Shown: in pieces, positions 5,302 through 13,001 of the stretch
Position numbering within the stretch: the first letter of the stretch is position 1
How the letters are laid out: every line of letters begins with the position of its first letter
From: Clostridia bacterium
GTDB taxonomy: Bacteria; Bacillota_A; Clostridia; Christensenellales; Aristaeellaceae
Length of the DNA stretch: 16,844 nucleotides
Assembly: GCA_017397695.1 (NCBI GenBank)
Contig: JAFQIF010000110.1
Location: 1 to 16,844, forward strand
Reading direction: 5' to 3'
Translations under genes and position numbers: made by a program
The notes under the pieces: model-generated
What the model was told of the DNA's origin: nothing
Databases searched by the model: none
The model's input: only the letters and a program-made list of their open reading frames with translations

Positions 5302-6177
5302 ATGTTTGGTATCATCGTCAATCCTGTTTCCGGCGGCGGAAAAAATGCTGAGCTGGCCAGCCGAATTAAAGAGATTCTGGTTGAGCGCGGAGAATCTGCA
5401 CAGGTATTTGCGACAGAGTATGAGGGCGATGGTGATCGTCAAGCTCGCTTGGCGCTGGATAGCGGCTGTGATGCGGTGGTCTGTGTCGGTGGCGATGGAA
5501 CGCTTTCTGAGGTTGTCGATGCGATGGCGAACAGTGGAAAGACACTGTACATCGTACCCAGCGGAACGGGTAATGATTTTGCTCGTGCTTTCGGTTTGCC
5601 CAAAGATCCTGTCAAGGCTTTTATCGCGCAGCTCGATGGTGAGGCGGCGGCGATTGACTGCGGCAGTCTCAATGGCCGTGCATTCATGAATGTGTCGGGT
5701 TCCGGTTTTGACGTCGAAGTTCTTCGCAAGACGGAGGAACTCAAAGCGGTGTATCCTGGTGAGCGGGCGTATACCAAGGCTGTGCTGGCTGTGCTGAGCA
5801 GTTATAAAGCGTTTGAAACCGAAATTGCATTGGATGGCGGCAATTTTAAACCGTACAAAGGTACGATTGTCGAGATTGCAAATGGTCAGTATTTCGGCGG
5901 CGGTATGCTTGTCGCGCCGAAGTCGAGCTTCCAGGACGGCGTGTTCGATGTTGTGATGGTCGATAAAGTACCGCGGATGATGATTCCGTTCCTGCTTCCA
6001 CTTTTTAAGCTGGGGCTTCATGTGCATCTGCCTATTGCACGCGTGATCCGTGCAAAGGAAGTTGTACTGCGCGCAAAAGGCATGGTCATCAACATCGACG
6101 GTAACCTGAAAGAAATGGACGAAGCGCGCTACTGTGTACTGCGCGGCGCATTACGCGTCAGGCTTCCCAGAAAATAA
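5302..6177 (+). CDS. Diacylglycerol kinase-family lipid kinase (YegS/DgkB-like)
   Basis: 291 residues, normal for the family. NPVSGGGKN (7-15), the nucleotide-binding GGDGT (63-67) with preceding VVCVGG, and PSGTGNDFAR (86-95) are the three signature blocks of the DAGK catalytic domain. The C-terminal half holds the beta-sandwich with NGQYFGGGMLVAPKSSFQDGVFDV. Members phosphorylate diacylglycerol or related lipids at the membrane, recycling lipid head-group products. GAGGAGGG lies 8 bases before ATG 5302. A strong terminator follows at 6186. Confidence 0.9.
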   Translation: MFGIIVNPVSGGGKNAELASRIKEILVERGESAQVFATEYEGDGDRQARLALDSGCDAVVCVGGDGTLSEVVDAMANSGKTLYIVPSGTGNDFARAFGLPKDPVKAFIAQLDGEAAAIDCGSLNGRAFMNVSGSGFDVEVLRKTEELKAVYPGERAYTKAVLAVLSSYKAFETEIALDGGNFKPYKGTIVEIANGQYFGGGMLVAPKSSFQDGVFDVVMVDKVPRMMIPFLLPLFKLGLHVHLPIARVIRAKEVVLRAKGMVINIDGNLKEMDEARYCVLRGALRVRLPRK

Positions 6178-6185
6178 GTGATTCA

Positions 6186-6212
6186 AAGCAGTCGGATGTT
6201 TTCCGACTGCTT
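6186..6212 (+). terminator. Terminator after the lipid kinase
   Basis: AAGCAGTCGGA (6186-6196), 5-base loop, TCCGACTGCTT (6202-6212): an 11-bp perfect stem followed by a T-rich GTTTC. Confidence 0.8.
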
Positions 6213-6330
6213 GTTTCATATACAAGAAAAGATGTGAATTATTCGTAACAAATTTGGCAGCAGATGGGAAGAAAACAGGCGTGTCCTTCGTCTATTAAGC
6301 AAAGAAAGCACAAAAGGAGTGTGACTGCTG

Positions 6331-7989
6331 ATGAAAAAGACAATGATCCTTGCGCTGGTCATGCTTTTTATCATGACGTCCTGCGCTTTGGGCGAGAGTC
6401 TGTTTGTGGATAACCGGGAGACGGATAAAATCTACCCTGAGCGGCTGAATCTTCGAGGGGAGCCTTCCAAATCAGGCGCAATCCTCGGCCTGTATTATAC
6501 GGGTGCTGAGGTGGAGAGCCTGGGCGCAGAGAATGAGGAATACACCAAGGTGCGGATCGGCGGCATGACGGGTTATATGGCGTCCGAGTTTCTGATTACG
6601 CACGAGGAAGCCATGGAACGCTACGGTGAAAACAGCAGCTTTGGTGATTATCGCGTCGCGCAGGTGGATTTGACCGGCATGTGGAGGGCGAGCCTGCCCC
6701 TTCTGGCGGATACCGATCCTCAGGCAGCGCCAATTGGCGTGCTGGAAAACGGAGTAGTCTGTGGTCTGGTGGGCGTGCTGGATGAGTGGGCATATATCGC
6801 CGCGGAGCTGGATGGCGTGAAGACGCTGGGCTATGTGCCGCTGGATTGCCTGACCGATGTGGGCGCGCTGAAGGTCAGCGTGATTGCTGGCAGGGATGCA
6901 GATAGCAGAACCGTTCTCTATGATGCACCGAATAACCGCGCCAAAGAGATCATGTCCCTGAAAAATGGTACGGCGTGCTTCTCGCTCTTTGGACGCAAGG
7001 AAGGGGAGTGGCGTAGGGTACGCGTAGGCGGCGTATCCGGATGGATCAAATATACACAGACTTCCAGTCTGTTTGAATTGACAGACCAGCAGCGCAGCGC
7101 TGTACCGTATTATCCGCTGCTGATGCAGACCAAAGGCGACGCGCTGTTGTACAGCGAACTGGACAATCAGGGTGCAGCTTATATGACCCTGGGCAAGGAT
7201 ATGAAGGTAGAAGTGCTTGCCGAGTGCGGAGAATACGCTTATGTGCGTACGTTTGAAGGCGGTGCCGGCGCATATGATTGCGGAGACTTTGGATTCACGA
7301 AGCTCTCCGGTCTGTCGCTTGCGCAGGTGGGCGAGAGCGTCGGCGTGGCGCAGGTGGATCATGACGATGTGCCGGTGTTGCTTATGGAGATGCCGGAGGA
7401 GACGGCGCAGGTGCTTGGGGCCTTGTGCCCTGGCGCTCAGGTGCGCATCATCGAGTATACGCAGACCGATTATATCCAGGTATCCCTCGGCGAGTTGCGA
7501 GGATATATTCTCAAGGATGAGATCCGGATGCTGACATCCGGGGAGAAGGCGTCTGCCCGTATCCCGCAGCGCGCAGGGGTGCTGGAGGATACGGTGCTGA
7601 AAAACAGCATGTCGGAAAAGACGAAGGATGGCGTGTTCCTGCCCAAGGGCGAGAAGGTCTACATGCTCGGCGCATTTGGCGACTGGGCCTTTGTGCAGTA
7701 TGCGGGCCGGGCCGGGCTGGATGTTTCAGGGACTGTGGATGATCGTACCGGATTCGTTCGGATCAGTCAGCTCAATGCGCCGGCAAGCACCATACATCTC
7801 ACGGCATTTGTCAATACTGACAAGGTGAATCTGCGTAGCCGTGCCAGCAGTACGGAAGGTCAGATTGTGGGCAAGGTGCGTACGGGCGAACGCCTTCGCA
7901 TAGCGGAATACGGAAAGAGCTGGTCTATTATCGTTACGCCTGAAGGAAAGCGCGGTTATATCATGACGAAATACCTTGATTTTGAGTAA
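6331..7989 (+). CDS. Secreted protein with about seven SH3-like (SH3b) repeats
   Basis: 552 residues. A signal peptide MKKTMILALVMLFIMTSC is followed by ALGES. The MTSC could be a weak lipobox (Met at -3), or the protein is cut after ALG. The rest is a string of SH3b-like units of about 65-80 residues. The first has LNLRGEPSKSGAILGLYYTG...GYMASEFL, and the last has VNLRSRASSTEGQIVGKVRTGE...GYIMTKYL; the middle ones are more diverged but end in G-(Y/W)-(V/I) turns. No hydrolase domain is attached. Bacterial SH3b domains often bind cell-wall peptides, so a wall- or envelope-associated role is inferred. AAAGGAG lies about 11 bases upstream. Confidence 0.75.
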   Translation: MKKTMILALVMLFIMTSCALGESLFVDNRETDKIYPERLNLRGEPSKSGAILGLYYTGAEVESLGAENEEYTKVRIGGMTGYMASEFLITHEEAMERYGENSSFGDYRVAQVDLTGMWRASLPLLADTDPQAAPIGVLENGVVCGLVGVLDEWAYIAAELDGVKTLGYVPLDCLTDVGALKVSVIAGRDADSRTVLYDAPNNRAKEIMSLKNGTACFSLFGRKEGEWRRVRVGGVSGWIKYTQTSSLFELTDQQRSAVPYYPLLMQTKGDALLYSELDNQGAAYMTLGKDMKVEVLAECGEYAYVRTFEGGAGAYDCGDFGFTKLSGLSLAQVGESVGVAQVDHDDVPVLLMEMPEETAQVLGALCPGAQVRIIEYTQTDYIQVSLGELRGYILKDEIRMLTSGEKASARIPQRAGVLEDTVLKNSMSEKTKDGVFLPKGEKVYMLGAFGDWAFVQYAGRAGLDVSGTVDDRTGFVRISQLNAPASTIHLTAFVNTDKVNLRSRASSTEGQIVGKVRTGERLRIAEYGKSWSIIVTPEGKRGYIMTKYLDFE

Positions 7990-8006
7990 GCTTATTCTTA
8001 GGGTGT

Positions 8007-8038
8007 GGGCAGCAGCAACGGGGCTGCTGTCCGTTTTT
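8007..8038 (+). terminator. Terminator after the SH3-repeat gene
   Basis: GGGCAGCAGC (8007-8016) pairs with GCTGCTGTCC (8023-8032) with one G.T pair, followed by GTTTTT. Confidence 0.85.
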
Positions 8039-8228
8039 ACGCAAAGAAACAGCTATTTGCAAAAATCAGCGCCATTACATGAATCGGGCAGAGGGATTTG
8101 GTGATTATGAATGAGCAGTTTTGCCCGTATGGGAAAAAAGAGTATTGGCGTCTTGCCCGAATGGACAAAATCTGTCGGCGGGAATTCGTCTGTTTTTTGA
8201 AGAAAACGTGAACCGGTCAGAAAAACAC

Positions 8229-8257
8229 TTGCGTAAATGGCGCTGCCTTGCTATAAT
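8229..8257 (+). promoter_or_regulatory. Promoter of the HPr-like gene
   Basis: TTGCGT (8229-8234), 17 bases, TATAAT (8252-8257). Between the upstream terminator and this promoter (8039-8228) I see no gene or clear structure. Confidence 0.65.
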
Positions 8258-8313
8258 CGCATCTCACGACAGAGGAAATCTCTGTCTGTGTCATGAAAGG
8301 AGTGCATGCAATT

Positions 8314-8565
8314 ATGAAACAGTTTACATACGTGCTCACCAAGCCGCATGCGCTGCATGCGAAAACGGTTGGCAATCTGATGCGGGAAGCTTCACGCTTT
8401 GAGAGCATCGTTCATCTGTCCTTGGAGGAAAAGCGCGTCGCGCTCAAGGACGCGCGTCTGTTGATGGGCGCGGGAAACGGCGAAGCGATCGTTGTCAGCG
8501 TGGAGGGCAAGGATGAAGAGGCTGCCGTTGCGGCTTTTCAGAGCTACTTTGTCGCCAATCTGTAA
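8314..8565 (+). CDS. HPr-like phosphocarrier protein with Asp at position 46
   Basis: 83 residues from ATG 8314 (AAAGGAG about 11 bases upstream; the in-frame ATG at 8293 overlaps that site). It aligns without gaps over most of HPr. His15 of the phosphotransferase site is present in ALHAKTVG, but the usual HARPA is changed (Arg17 to Lys, Pro18 to Thr). Position 46, the serine phosphorylated by HPr kinase in Firmicutes, is Asp in ALKDARLLMG, with Met51 retained. HPr carries phosphate from enzyme I to sugar permeases and, when Ser46 is phosphorylated, acts with CcpA. This one may be a variant with a fixed negative charge at 46, or a non-PTS HPr relative. Confidence 0.85.
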   Translation: MKQFTYVLTKPHALHAKTVGNLMREASRFESIVHLSLEEKRVALKDARLLMGAGNGEAIVVSVEGKDEEAAVAAFQSYFVANL

Positions 8566-8586
8566 GTACAAAAGCACATATATAAA

Positions 8587-8625
8587 AAAGACTGCGGGGA
8601 TGTGTATGCCGATTCCGCAGTCTTT
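8587..8625. terminator. Bidirectional terminator between convergent genes
   Basis: AAAGACTGCGG (8587-8597) and CCGCAGTCTTT (8615-8625) form an 11-bp perfect stem, with A-rich and T-rich flanks on each side. It can serve the HPr-like gene and the minus-strand methyltransferase gene. Confidence 0.8.
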
Positions 8626-8650
8626 ATTTGATTCATCTTCATGGTTTTAT

Positions 8651-8737
8651 GCGAAGCGAAGTCGAAGAAAGGCGTCTGAGAAATTGCTCGGACAGGGCTT
8701 GGGTGGAAGCCCTGACGGCACCCAACGTATTCCGTCG
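8651..8737 (-). repeat. Post-stop intergenic repeat, copy 1
   Basis: Lies directly after the stop codon of the minus-strand THUMP methyltransferase gene. It shares with 12918-13001 the GCGAAGCGAAG end, GTCTGAG, a GGG-GG-AGCCC hairpin block and a CCCA/CACGT..CCGTC block next to the stop. On the minus strand CAGGGCTT and AAGCCCTG form an 8-bp hairpin. Confidence 0.55.
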
Positions 8738-9877
8738 TTACTTGCGTTTTCCGGGCGCGGGCAGGCCGAATGTCATGAATTCGCATTCCAGGCGGCCGTT
8801 GTAGAAGCGGCGCTTCTTGTCTGCGCGGCGGCCGAAGCAGCGCTCAAAGCCGGGATGAGAGGTGATTGCCGAGAGCGTGAAACCCGGATGGCGGCGCAAA
8901 AGAAGTCCCATCTCGCGGTAGAGCGTTTCGCATTCCTTGCGGTCGCTCAGGCGCTCGCCGTAAGGCGGATTGCACAGGAACGCGCCGCGATCCGCTTCCA
9001 CGCGGCATTCGCGTGCATCGCCTACGGTAAAGGCAACCTTTCCTGCAAGGCCTGCCTGCTTGAGGTGGCGGTTGGCCAGTTCAACGGCCTGCGGATCGAT
9101 GTCCGAGCCGGAGATGCCCTCAATACGGTCAGGATTGAATGCCGCCTGCGCTTCCTCGCGAATGGCTTTGAAAGCGTCCAGCGGCATATCGCGCCAGGAT
9201 TCCATGGCAAATTCGCGCGTGAGCCCCGGCGCACGGTTGGCCATGCGCATCGCGGCTTCGATCATCAGCGTACCGGTACCGCACATGGGGTCATGCAGCG
9301 CCATGCCCGGCCGCCAGGGGGAGAGCGAAACCAGCGCAGCGGCCAGCGTTTCGCGCAGCGGCGCTTCGCCGTTCCAGGTACGGTAGCCGCGGCGGTTGAG
9401 CGCTACGCCGCTGGCGTCCAGCGTCAGCTGAGCCGTGTCGCCGTGAAGCGCTACATCAATAGCCACAGTTTCATCTGTTTCGTCCAGCCAGTCCACACGG
9501 TACTTGCTTTTCAGCCGCTCGACAATTGCCTTCTTGGTAATCGCTTGGCAGTCTCGTACGCTCATAAGCTGGCTGCGCGCACATTTGCCGCTCACAGGAA
9601 AGCGCGTGTTTCTTCCGATATAGTCCTCCCACGGCAGCGCCTTTACGCCCTCGAAGAGTTCTTCAAAACTGCGCGCTTCAAAGCGGCCTACCACCAGCAA
9701 TACGCGGTCTGCGCAGCGCAGCCAAAGGTTGGCGCGCATGGCGTCTTCCAGCGTCGCTGTAAAGCGGGCGCCGCCATTTTCCGCTCTCGCGGGAATATCC
9801 AGCCGCTTCAGTTCCTGGGCGACGACGCCCTCCAGACCGAATGCGGCGGTAGCAATCCATTCATACTGTGTATTCAT
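8738..9877 (-). CDS. THUMP-domain SAM-dependent RNA methyltransferase (YpsC/RlmL-like)
   Basis: 379 residues, the size of the Firmicute YpsC group. The N-terminal part (about 1-165) is the ferredoxin-like plus THUMP RNA-binding region ending in LNRRGYRTWNGEAPLRETLAAAL. The methyltransferase domain has DPMCGTGT (196-203), SGSDIDPQAVELA and the catalytic NPPYGERL (303-310). Members methylate the exocyclic amine of guanine in RNA; the N-terminal half of E. coli RlmL, which makes m2G2445 in 23S rRNA, is the nearest characterised relative. Start ATG 9877 has GGAGG about 9 bases upstream; a longer in-frame extension lacks a site and would cover the promoter. Confidence 0.9.
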   Translation of the reverse strand: MNTQYEWIATAAFGLEGVVAQELKRLDIPARAENGGARFTATLEDAMRANLWLRCADRVLLVVGRFEARSFEELFEGVKALPWEDYIGRNTRFPVSGKCARSQLMSVRDCQAITKKAIVERLKSKYRVDWLDETDETVAIDVALHGDTAQLTLDASGVALNRRGYRTWNGEAPLRETLAAALVSLSPWRPGMALHDPMCGTGTLMIEAAMRMANRAPGLTREFAMESWRDMPLDAFKAIREEAQAAFNPDRIEGISGSDIDPQAVELANRHLKQAGLAGKVAFTVGDARECRVEADRGAFLCNPPYGERLSDRKECETLYREMGLLLRRHPGFTLSAITSHPGFERCFGRRADKKRRFYNGRLECEFMTFGLPAPGKRK

Positions 9878-9902
9878 TGCACATTCCTCCATAAACGTAT
9901 CC

Positions 9903-9931
9903 AGTATATCAGCAGAATGGGGCGCACGCAA
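9903..9931 (-). promoter_or_regulatory. Promoter of the THUMP methyltransferase gene
   Basis: On the minus strand TTGCGT (9926-9931), 17 bases, TATACT (9903-9908). It has the same -35 hexamer as the HPr-like gene promoter. Confidence 0.6.
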
Positions 9932-10092
9932 GGGGCGTTTTTTCGCTGCGCTGCCGCTCCTGGTTTTCTGCTGCACATACGCGGGCGCGCTGAATTGTGA
10001 AGATATTCGGAAGCAGGGACAACCTTTTCCCGCTTTTTTATCGAAAACAGAGAAAATTCGTGGAAGGTCTGTTCAAACGAGGGAAAAATTGT

Positions 10093-10098
10093 TATACT
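10093..10098 (+). promoter_or_regulatory. Likely -10 of fba
   Basis: TATACT with TTG just before it; the -35 region around 10070-10077 (GTTCAAA) is a poor match. The leader to the start codon is about 80 bases. The remainder of the divergent gap 9932-10070 shows nothing I can name. Confidence 0.4.
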
Positions 10099-10181
10099 AT
10101 ATCCTGTAACCGAATGGTAACTACGACGCTCTGTGCTATCGCGCATGGAACGCCGCAATAGTATTGAAGGAGTGAATTGAA

Positions 10182-11120
10182 ATGGCTCTTGTTACTACTA
10201 CTGAAATGTTCAAGAAGGCTTACAACGGCGGCTACGCTGTCGGCGCTTTCAACGTGAACAACATGGAAATCGTTCAGGCCATCACTGAGGCCTGCCGCGA
10301 GGAGAAGGCCCCGGTTATCCTGCAGGTGTCCAAGGGCGCCCGTGCCTATGCCAACCACACCTACCTGGTGAAGCTGGTTGAGGCTGCTGCTATCGAGTGC
10401 CCGGAGATCCCGATCGCGCTGCATCTGGATCATGGCGACAGCTTCGAGACCTGCAAGTCCTGCATCGACGGCGGCTTTACCTCCGTCATGATCGATGCTT
10501 CCTCCAAGCCGTTCGCTGAGAACATCGAGATCACCCGTAAGGTCGTCGAGTATGCGCACGATCACGGCGTTGTGGTCGAGGCTGAGCTGGGCGCTCTGGC
10601 CGGCGTTGAGGACGAAGTGAACGTCTCTGCTGACCATGCTCACTACACCCGTCCGGAAGAGGTTGAGGAGTTCGTTGCCAAGACCGGCTGTGACTCCCTG
10701 GCTATCGCCATCGGCACCTCTCACGGCGCGTACAAGTTCAAGCCGGGTACCAACCCGCAGCTGCGCTTCGATATCCTCGAAGAGATCGTTCGTAAGCTCC
10801 CGAACTTCCCGATTGTTCTGCACGGTTCTTCTTCCGTTCCGCAGGAGTACGTCGAGATGGTCAACGCTTTCGGCGGTGCGATGCCGGGCGCGATCGGCGT
10901 GCCGGAAGAGCAGCTGCGTCATGCGGCTCAGCTCGCCGTCTGCAAGATCAACATTGACTCTGACCTGCGTCTGGCGATGACCGGTACCATCCGTAAGTTC
11001 TTTGCGGAGCATCCGGATAAGTTCGACCCGCGCGAGTACCTCAAGCCGGCCCGCGCCAACATCAAGGAAATGGTCCGCCACAAGCTGATCAACGTCCTGG
11101 GCTGCGCTGGCAAGGCGTAA
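10182..11120 (+). CDS. fba: Fructose-1,6-bisphosphate aldolase, class II
   Basis: 312 residues. It catalyses the reversible cleavage of fructose 1,6-bisphosphate into glyceraldehyde 3-phosphate and dihydroxyacetone phosphate in glycolysis and gluconeogenesis. Zinc and active-site motifs are in place: HLDHGD (81-86, catalytic Asp83 and zinc ligand His84), EAELGALAG (133-141), GTSHGAYKF (His181) and LHGSSSVP (His214). The later KINIDSDLRLAMTGTIR is the phosphate-binding part. GAAGGAG lies 11 bases before the start. Codon use is strongly biased (CTG, GGC, GAG, AAG), as expected for high expression, and a strong terminator follows, so it is probably monocistronic. Confidence 0.96.
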   Translation: MALVTTTEMFKKAYNGGYAVGAFNVNNMEIVQAITEACREEKAPVILQVSKGARAYANHTYLVKLVEAAAIECPEIPIALHLDHGDSFETCKSCIDGGFTSVMIDASSKPFAENIEITRKVVEYAHDHGVVVEAELGALAGVEDEVNVSADHAHYTRPEEVEEFVAKTGCDSLAIAIGTSHGAYKFKPGTNPQLRFDILEEIVRKLPNFPIVLHGSSSVPQEYVEMVNAFGGAMPGAIGVPEEQLRHAAQLAVCKINIDSDLRLAMTGTIRKFFAEHPDKFDPREYLKPARANIKEMVRHKLINVLGCAGKA

Positions 11121-11138
11121 TTCTATCGGATTACAGAG

Positions 11139-11167
11139 ACCGTCCCGGTTTTCGGGACGGTTTTTTT
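11139..11167 (+). terminator. Terminator of fba
   Basis: ACCGTCCCG (11139-11147), loop GTTTT, CGGGACGGT (11153-11161), then TTTTTT. Confidence 0.92.
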
Positions 11168-11235
11168 GTATAAACCTTTCTGTATCAGTATTTTTGATCT
11201 TTTTCAGATATGTTGCAAAAATGTTTCTGTCCGCC

Positions 11236-11264
11236 TTGAAATCCAGGTATAAATATTGTATGAT
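11236..11264 (+). promoter_or_regulatory. Promoter of the DegV gene
   Basis: TTGAAA (11236-11241), 17 bases, TATGAT (11259-11264), 39 bases before the start codon. Confidence 0.6.
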
Positions 11265-11302
11265 AGACTTATGATATACTATGGACCTGAGAGGATGGTT
11301 AA

Positions 11303-12172
11303 ATGAAAAAGTACGTTGTGCTGACGGATTCCGCCTGCGATTTGCCGCAGGATATGGCTGAGCAGCATCATATTGATATACTCTGTTTTAAGCTCGCTCT
11401 GAATGGTGAGGGCTATACCGAGCGTGTGGATTTCACCCCGGAGCAGTTCAGTGAGATGCTCCGTACGAGCGAGGGTATGCCGACGACTTCGCAGATTACG
11501 CAGTATGAGTTCCTGGATAAGTTCGAGGCGTATGCGAGCGAGGGCGTGGAGGAGGTTCTCTACGTTTCTATCAATGCAACGGGCTCTTCCACGAATGCCA
11601 ATGCACATGCTGCAGCTGCGCAGTTCCGTGAGGAGCATCCGGACAGCACGATGCGCATCGAGATTGTGGATAGCCATTCCTATTCCGTTACCTATGGTAC
11701 GGAACTGTGCAAGGCGGAAGAGATGCTTGCCGCTGGTCAGCCGCTGGATGATGTCGTCGCCTATCTGAACGACCGCTTTGCCCGCCTGGAGCTGGTGCTC
11801 ACTGCGTATACGCTCAAGATTATCCGCAAGTCCGGCCGCGTGAGCGCTGCAGCTGCTATTGCAGGCGATCTGCTGGGGATCCGCCCGATCTTTACGCTCA
11901 TTGACGGTGTGAGCCAGGTGGTCAAAAAGGTGCGCGGTGACAAGCAGGTGATGACCGCGATGGTCAATCATGTGAAATCCCGCATGTTGCCCGGCACGCC
12001 GTATTATATCGGCGTAACCAATCATCAGTACGAAGCGGATTACGCTGCTGCACTGGAGAAGAGCATCGGCTATCCGCCGGAGCTTATTTTTCATCTGGGC
12101 AGCGCCGTCTGTTCCAATACCGGTCCTGAGGCCGTGGGCGTCCTCTTTGAGGGCGAGAAGCGGGCGCGGTAA
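11303..12172 (+). CDS. DegV family fatty-acid-binding protein
   Basis: 289 residues, normal for DegV. The N-terminal VLTDSACDLP (6-15), a TTSQ block near residue 61, the serine-rich SINATGSSTNAN and the DSHSYSVTYGTEL segment line the fatty-acid pocket in this family. The C-terminal domain holds the IIRKSGRVS and LLGIRPIFTLIDG motifs. DegV (FakB-like) proteins bind a fatty acid and, where FakA is present, present it for phosphorylation. No fakA is seen in this window. GAGAGGATGG precedes ATG 11303. It stands alone, with a terminator shared with the convergent phosphoesterase gene. Confidence 0.92.
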   Translation: MKKYVVLTDSACDLPQDMAEQHHIDILCFKLALNGEGYTERVDFTPEQFSEMLRTSEGMPTTSQITQYEFLDKFEAYASEGVEEVLYVSINATGSSTNANAHAAAAQFREEHPDSTMRIEIVDSHSYSVTYGTELCKAEEMLAAGQPLDDVVAYLNDRFARLELVLTAYTLKIIRKSGRVSAAAAIAGDLLGIRPIFTLIDGVSQVVKKVRGDKQVMTAMVNHVKSRMLPGTPYYIGVTNHQYEADYAAALEKSIGYPPELIFHLGSAVCSNTGPEAVGVLFEGEKRAR

Positions 12173-12245
12173 GGGGAGCATTGGGGTGCAGTCCAGTGCC
12201 CGTCTGCGCTTCGATGCAGTTTAAAAATGTATTCTTGAATAAGAG

Positions 12246-12279
12246 AACAGCCCGGACGCATTTGCGTCAGGGCTGTTTG
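12246..12279. terminator. Bidirectional terminator between DegV and YfcE-like genes
   Basis: AACAGCCC (12246-12253) pairs with GGGCTGTT, and inside it GACGCA pairs with TGCGTC, separated by a single G-A mismatch. T-runs are short on both strands. Confidence 0.7.
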
Positions 12280-12292
12280 ATATATGTGGAGA

Positions 12293-12838
12293 TCAGACGA
12301 TGTGATGTGTTTTGATGACCTCGCCGTCCAGGGTCTTGATTTCAAATACGCCTTTGTCGTATACCATGTAGCTCTTCGGATTGCCTTCCTTGGGCAGGGC
12401 CGCAGAGCCGGGGTTGATGTAAATCATGCCGTCCGCTTCCTGCACGGTGAGCACATGCGTGTGGCCGTGGATCAACAGGTCGCCGGCTTTATGCGGCGGC
12501 AGGGCAGAGGTGTTGAACAGATGACCGTGCGTCACAAATGCCGTCGTGCCGTCCAGATCAAAGAGCGCATAGTCCGCTTGAATTGGAAACTCGAGAACCA
12601 TCTGATCGACCTCTGCGTCGCAGTTGCCGCGAACGCACAGCAGCTCATTCTTGTTTTCGTTGAGCAGTGCCGTCACGCTCTTGGGGTCGTACTGGTCCGG
12701 CAGGTCGTTGCGCGGGCCGTGATACAGCAGATCGCCCAGCAGCACCAGCCTCTGCGCGCCCTCGAGTTTGTACTGGCGAAGAATCGCCTCCATTGCGCTG
12801 CTAGAGCCGTGAATATCGGAAGCAAACATAAGTTTCAT
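12293..12838 (-). CDS. YfcE-like metallophosphoesterase
   Basis: 181 residues, close to E. coli YfcE. All metallophosphoesterase blocks are visible: D8-x-H10 in SDIHGS, GDLLYHGPRN (Asp36), GNCDAEVDQ, THGHLFN and the final HGHTH. YfcE is a manganese-dependent phosphodiesterase on model substrates; the true substrate is not known. The start at 12838 has GAAAGGATGG upstream; the longer open frame would extend over the intergenic repeat and is rejected. It is downstream of the exonuclease III gene on the same strand, with 163 bases between them holding the repeat copy 2. Confidence 0.9.
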   Translation of the reverse strand: MKLMFASDIHGSSSAMEAILRQYKLEGAQRLVLLGDLLYHGPRNDLPDQYDPKSVTALLNENKNELLCVRGNCDAEVDQMVLEFPIQADYALFDLDGTTAFVTHGHLFNTSALPPHKAGDLLIHGHTHVLTVQEADGMIYINPGSAALPKEGNPKSYMVYDKGVFEIKTLDGEVIKTHHIV

Positions 12839-12917
12839 GGTTGTTCCATCCTTTCGATACGTCGTTGTCATCCCATAGGCGAACGTAGTTCGCCAAACAT
12901 ATCTTCTTAAAACCGCC

Positions 12918-13001
12918 GCGAAGCGAAGAAGGGAGTCTGAGGGATAATATCCCTCAGGCGGGTCTGGGCGGCAGCCCAGCGTACCCCACGTTCCCCGTCC
13001 C
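12918..13001 (-). repeat. Post-stop intergenic repeat, copy 2
   Basis: Begins right after the TAA of the exonuclease III gene. On the minus strand it forms CTGGGC-TGCC-GCCCAG, then a 10-bp palindromic hairpin CTGAGGGATA/TATCCCTCAG, then a TTCTTCGCTTCGCGG end. It shares the block order with copy 1 at 8651-8737. Confidence 0.6.

Noticed and set aside
8492..10000. Long plus-strand open frame of 502 codons
   Set aside because: It is antisense to the THUMP methyltransferase, whose motifs, start site and promoter are clear on the minus strand; GC-rich codons produce long antisense frames.
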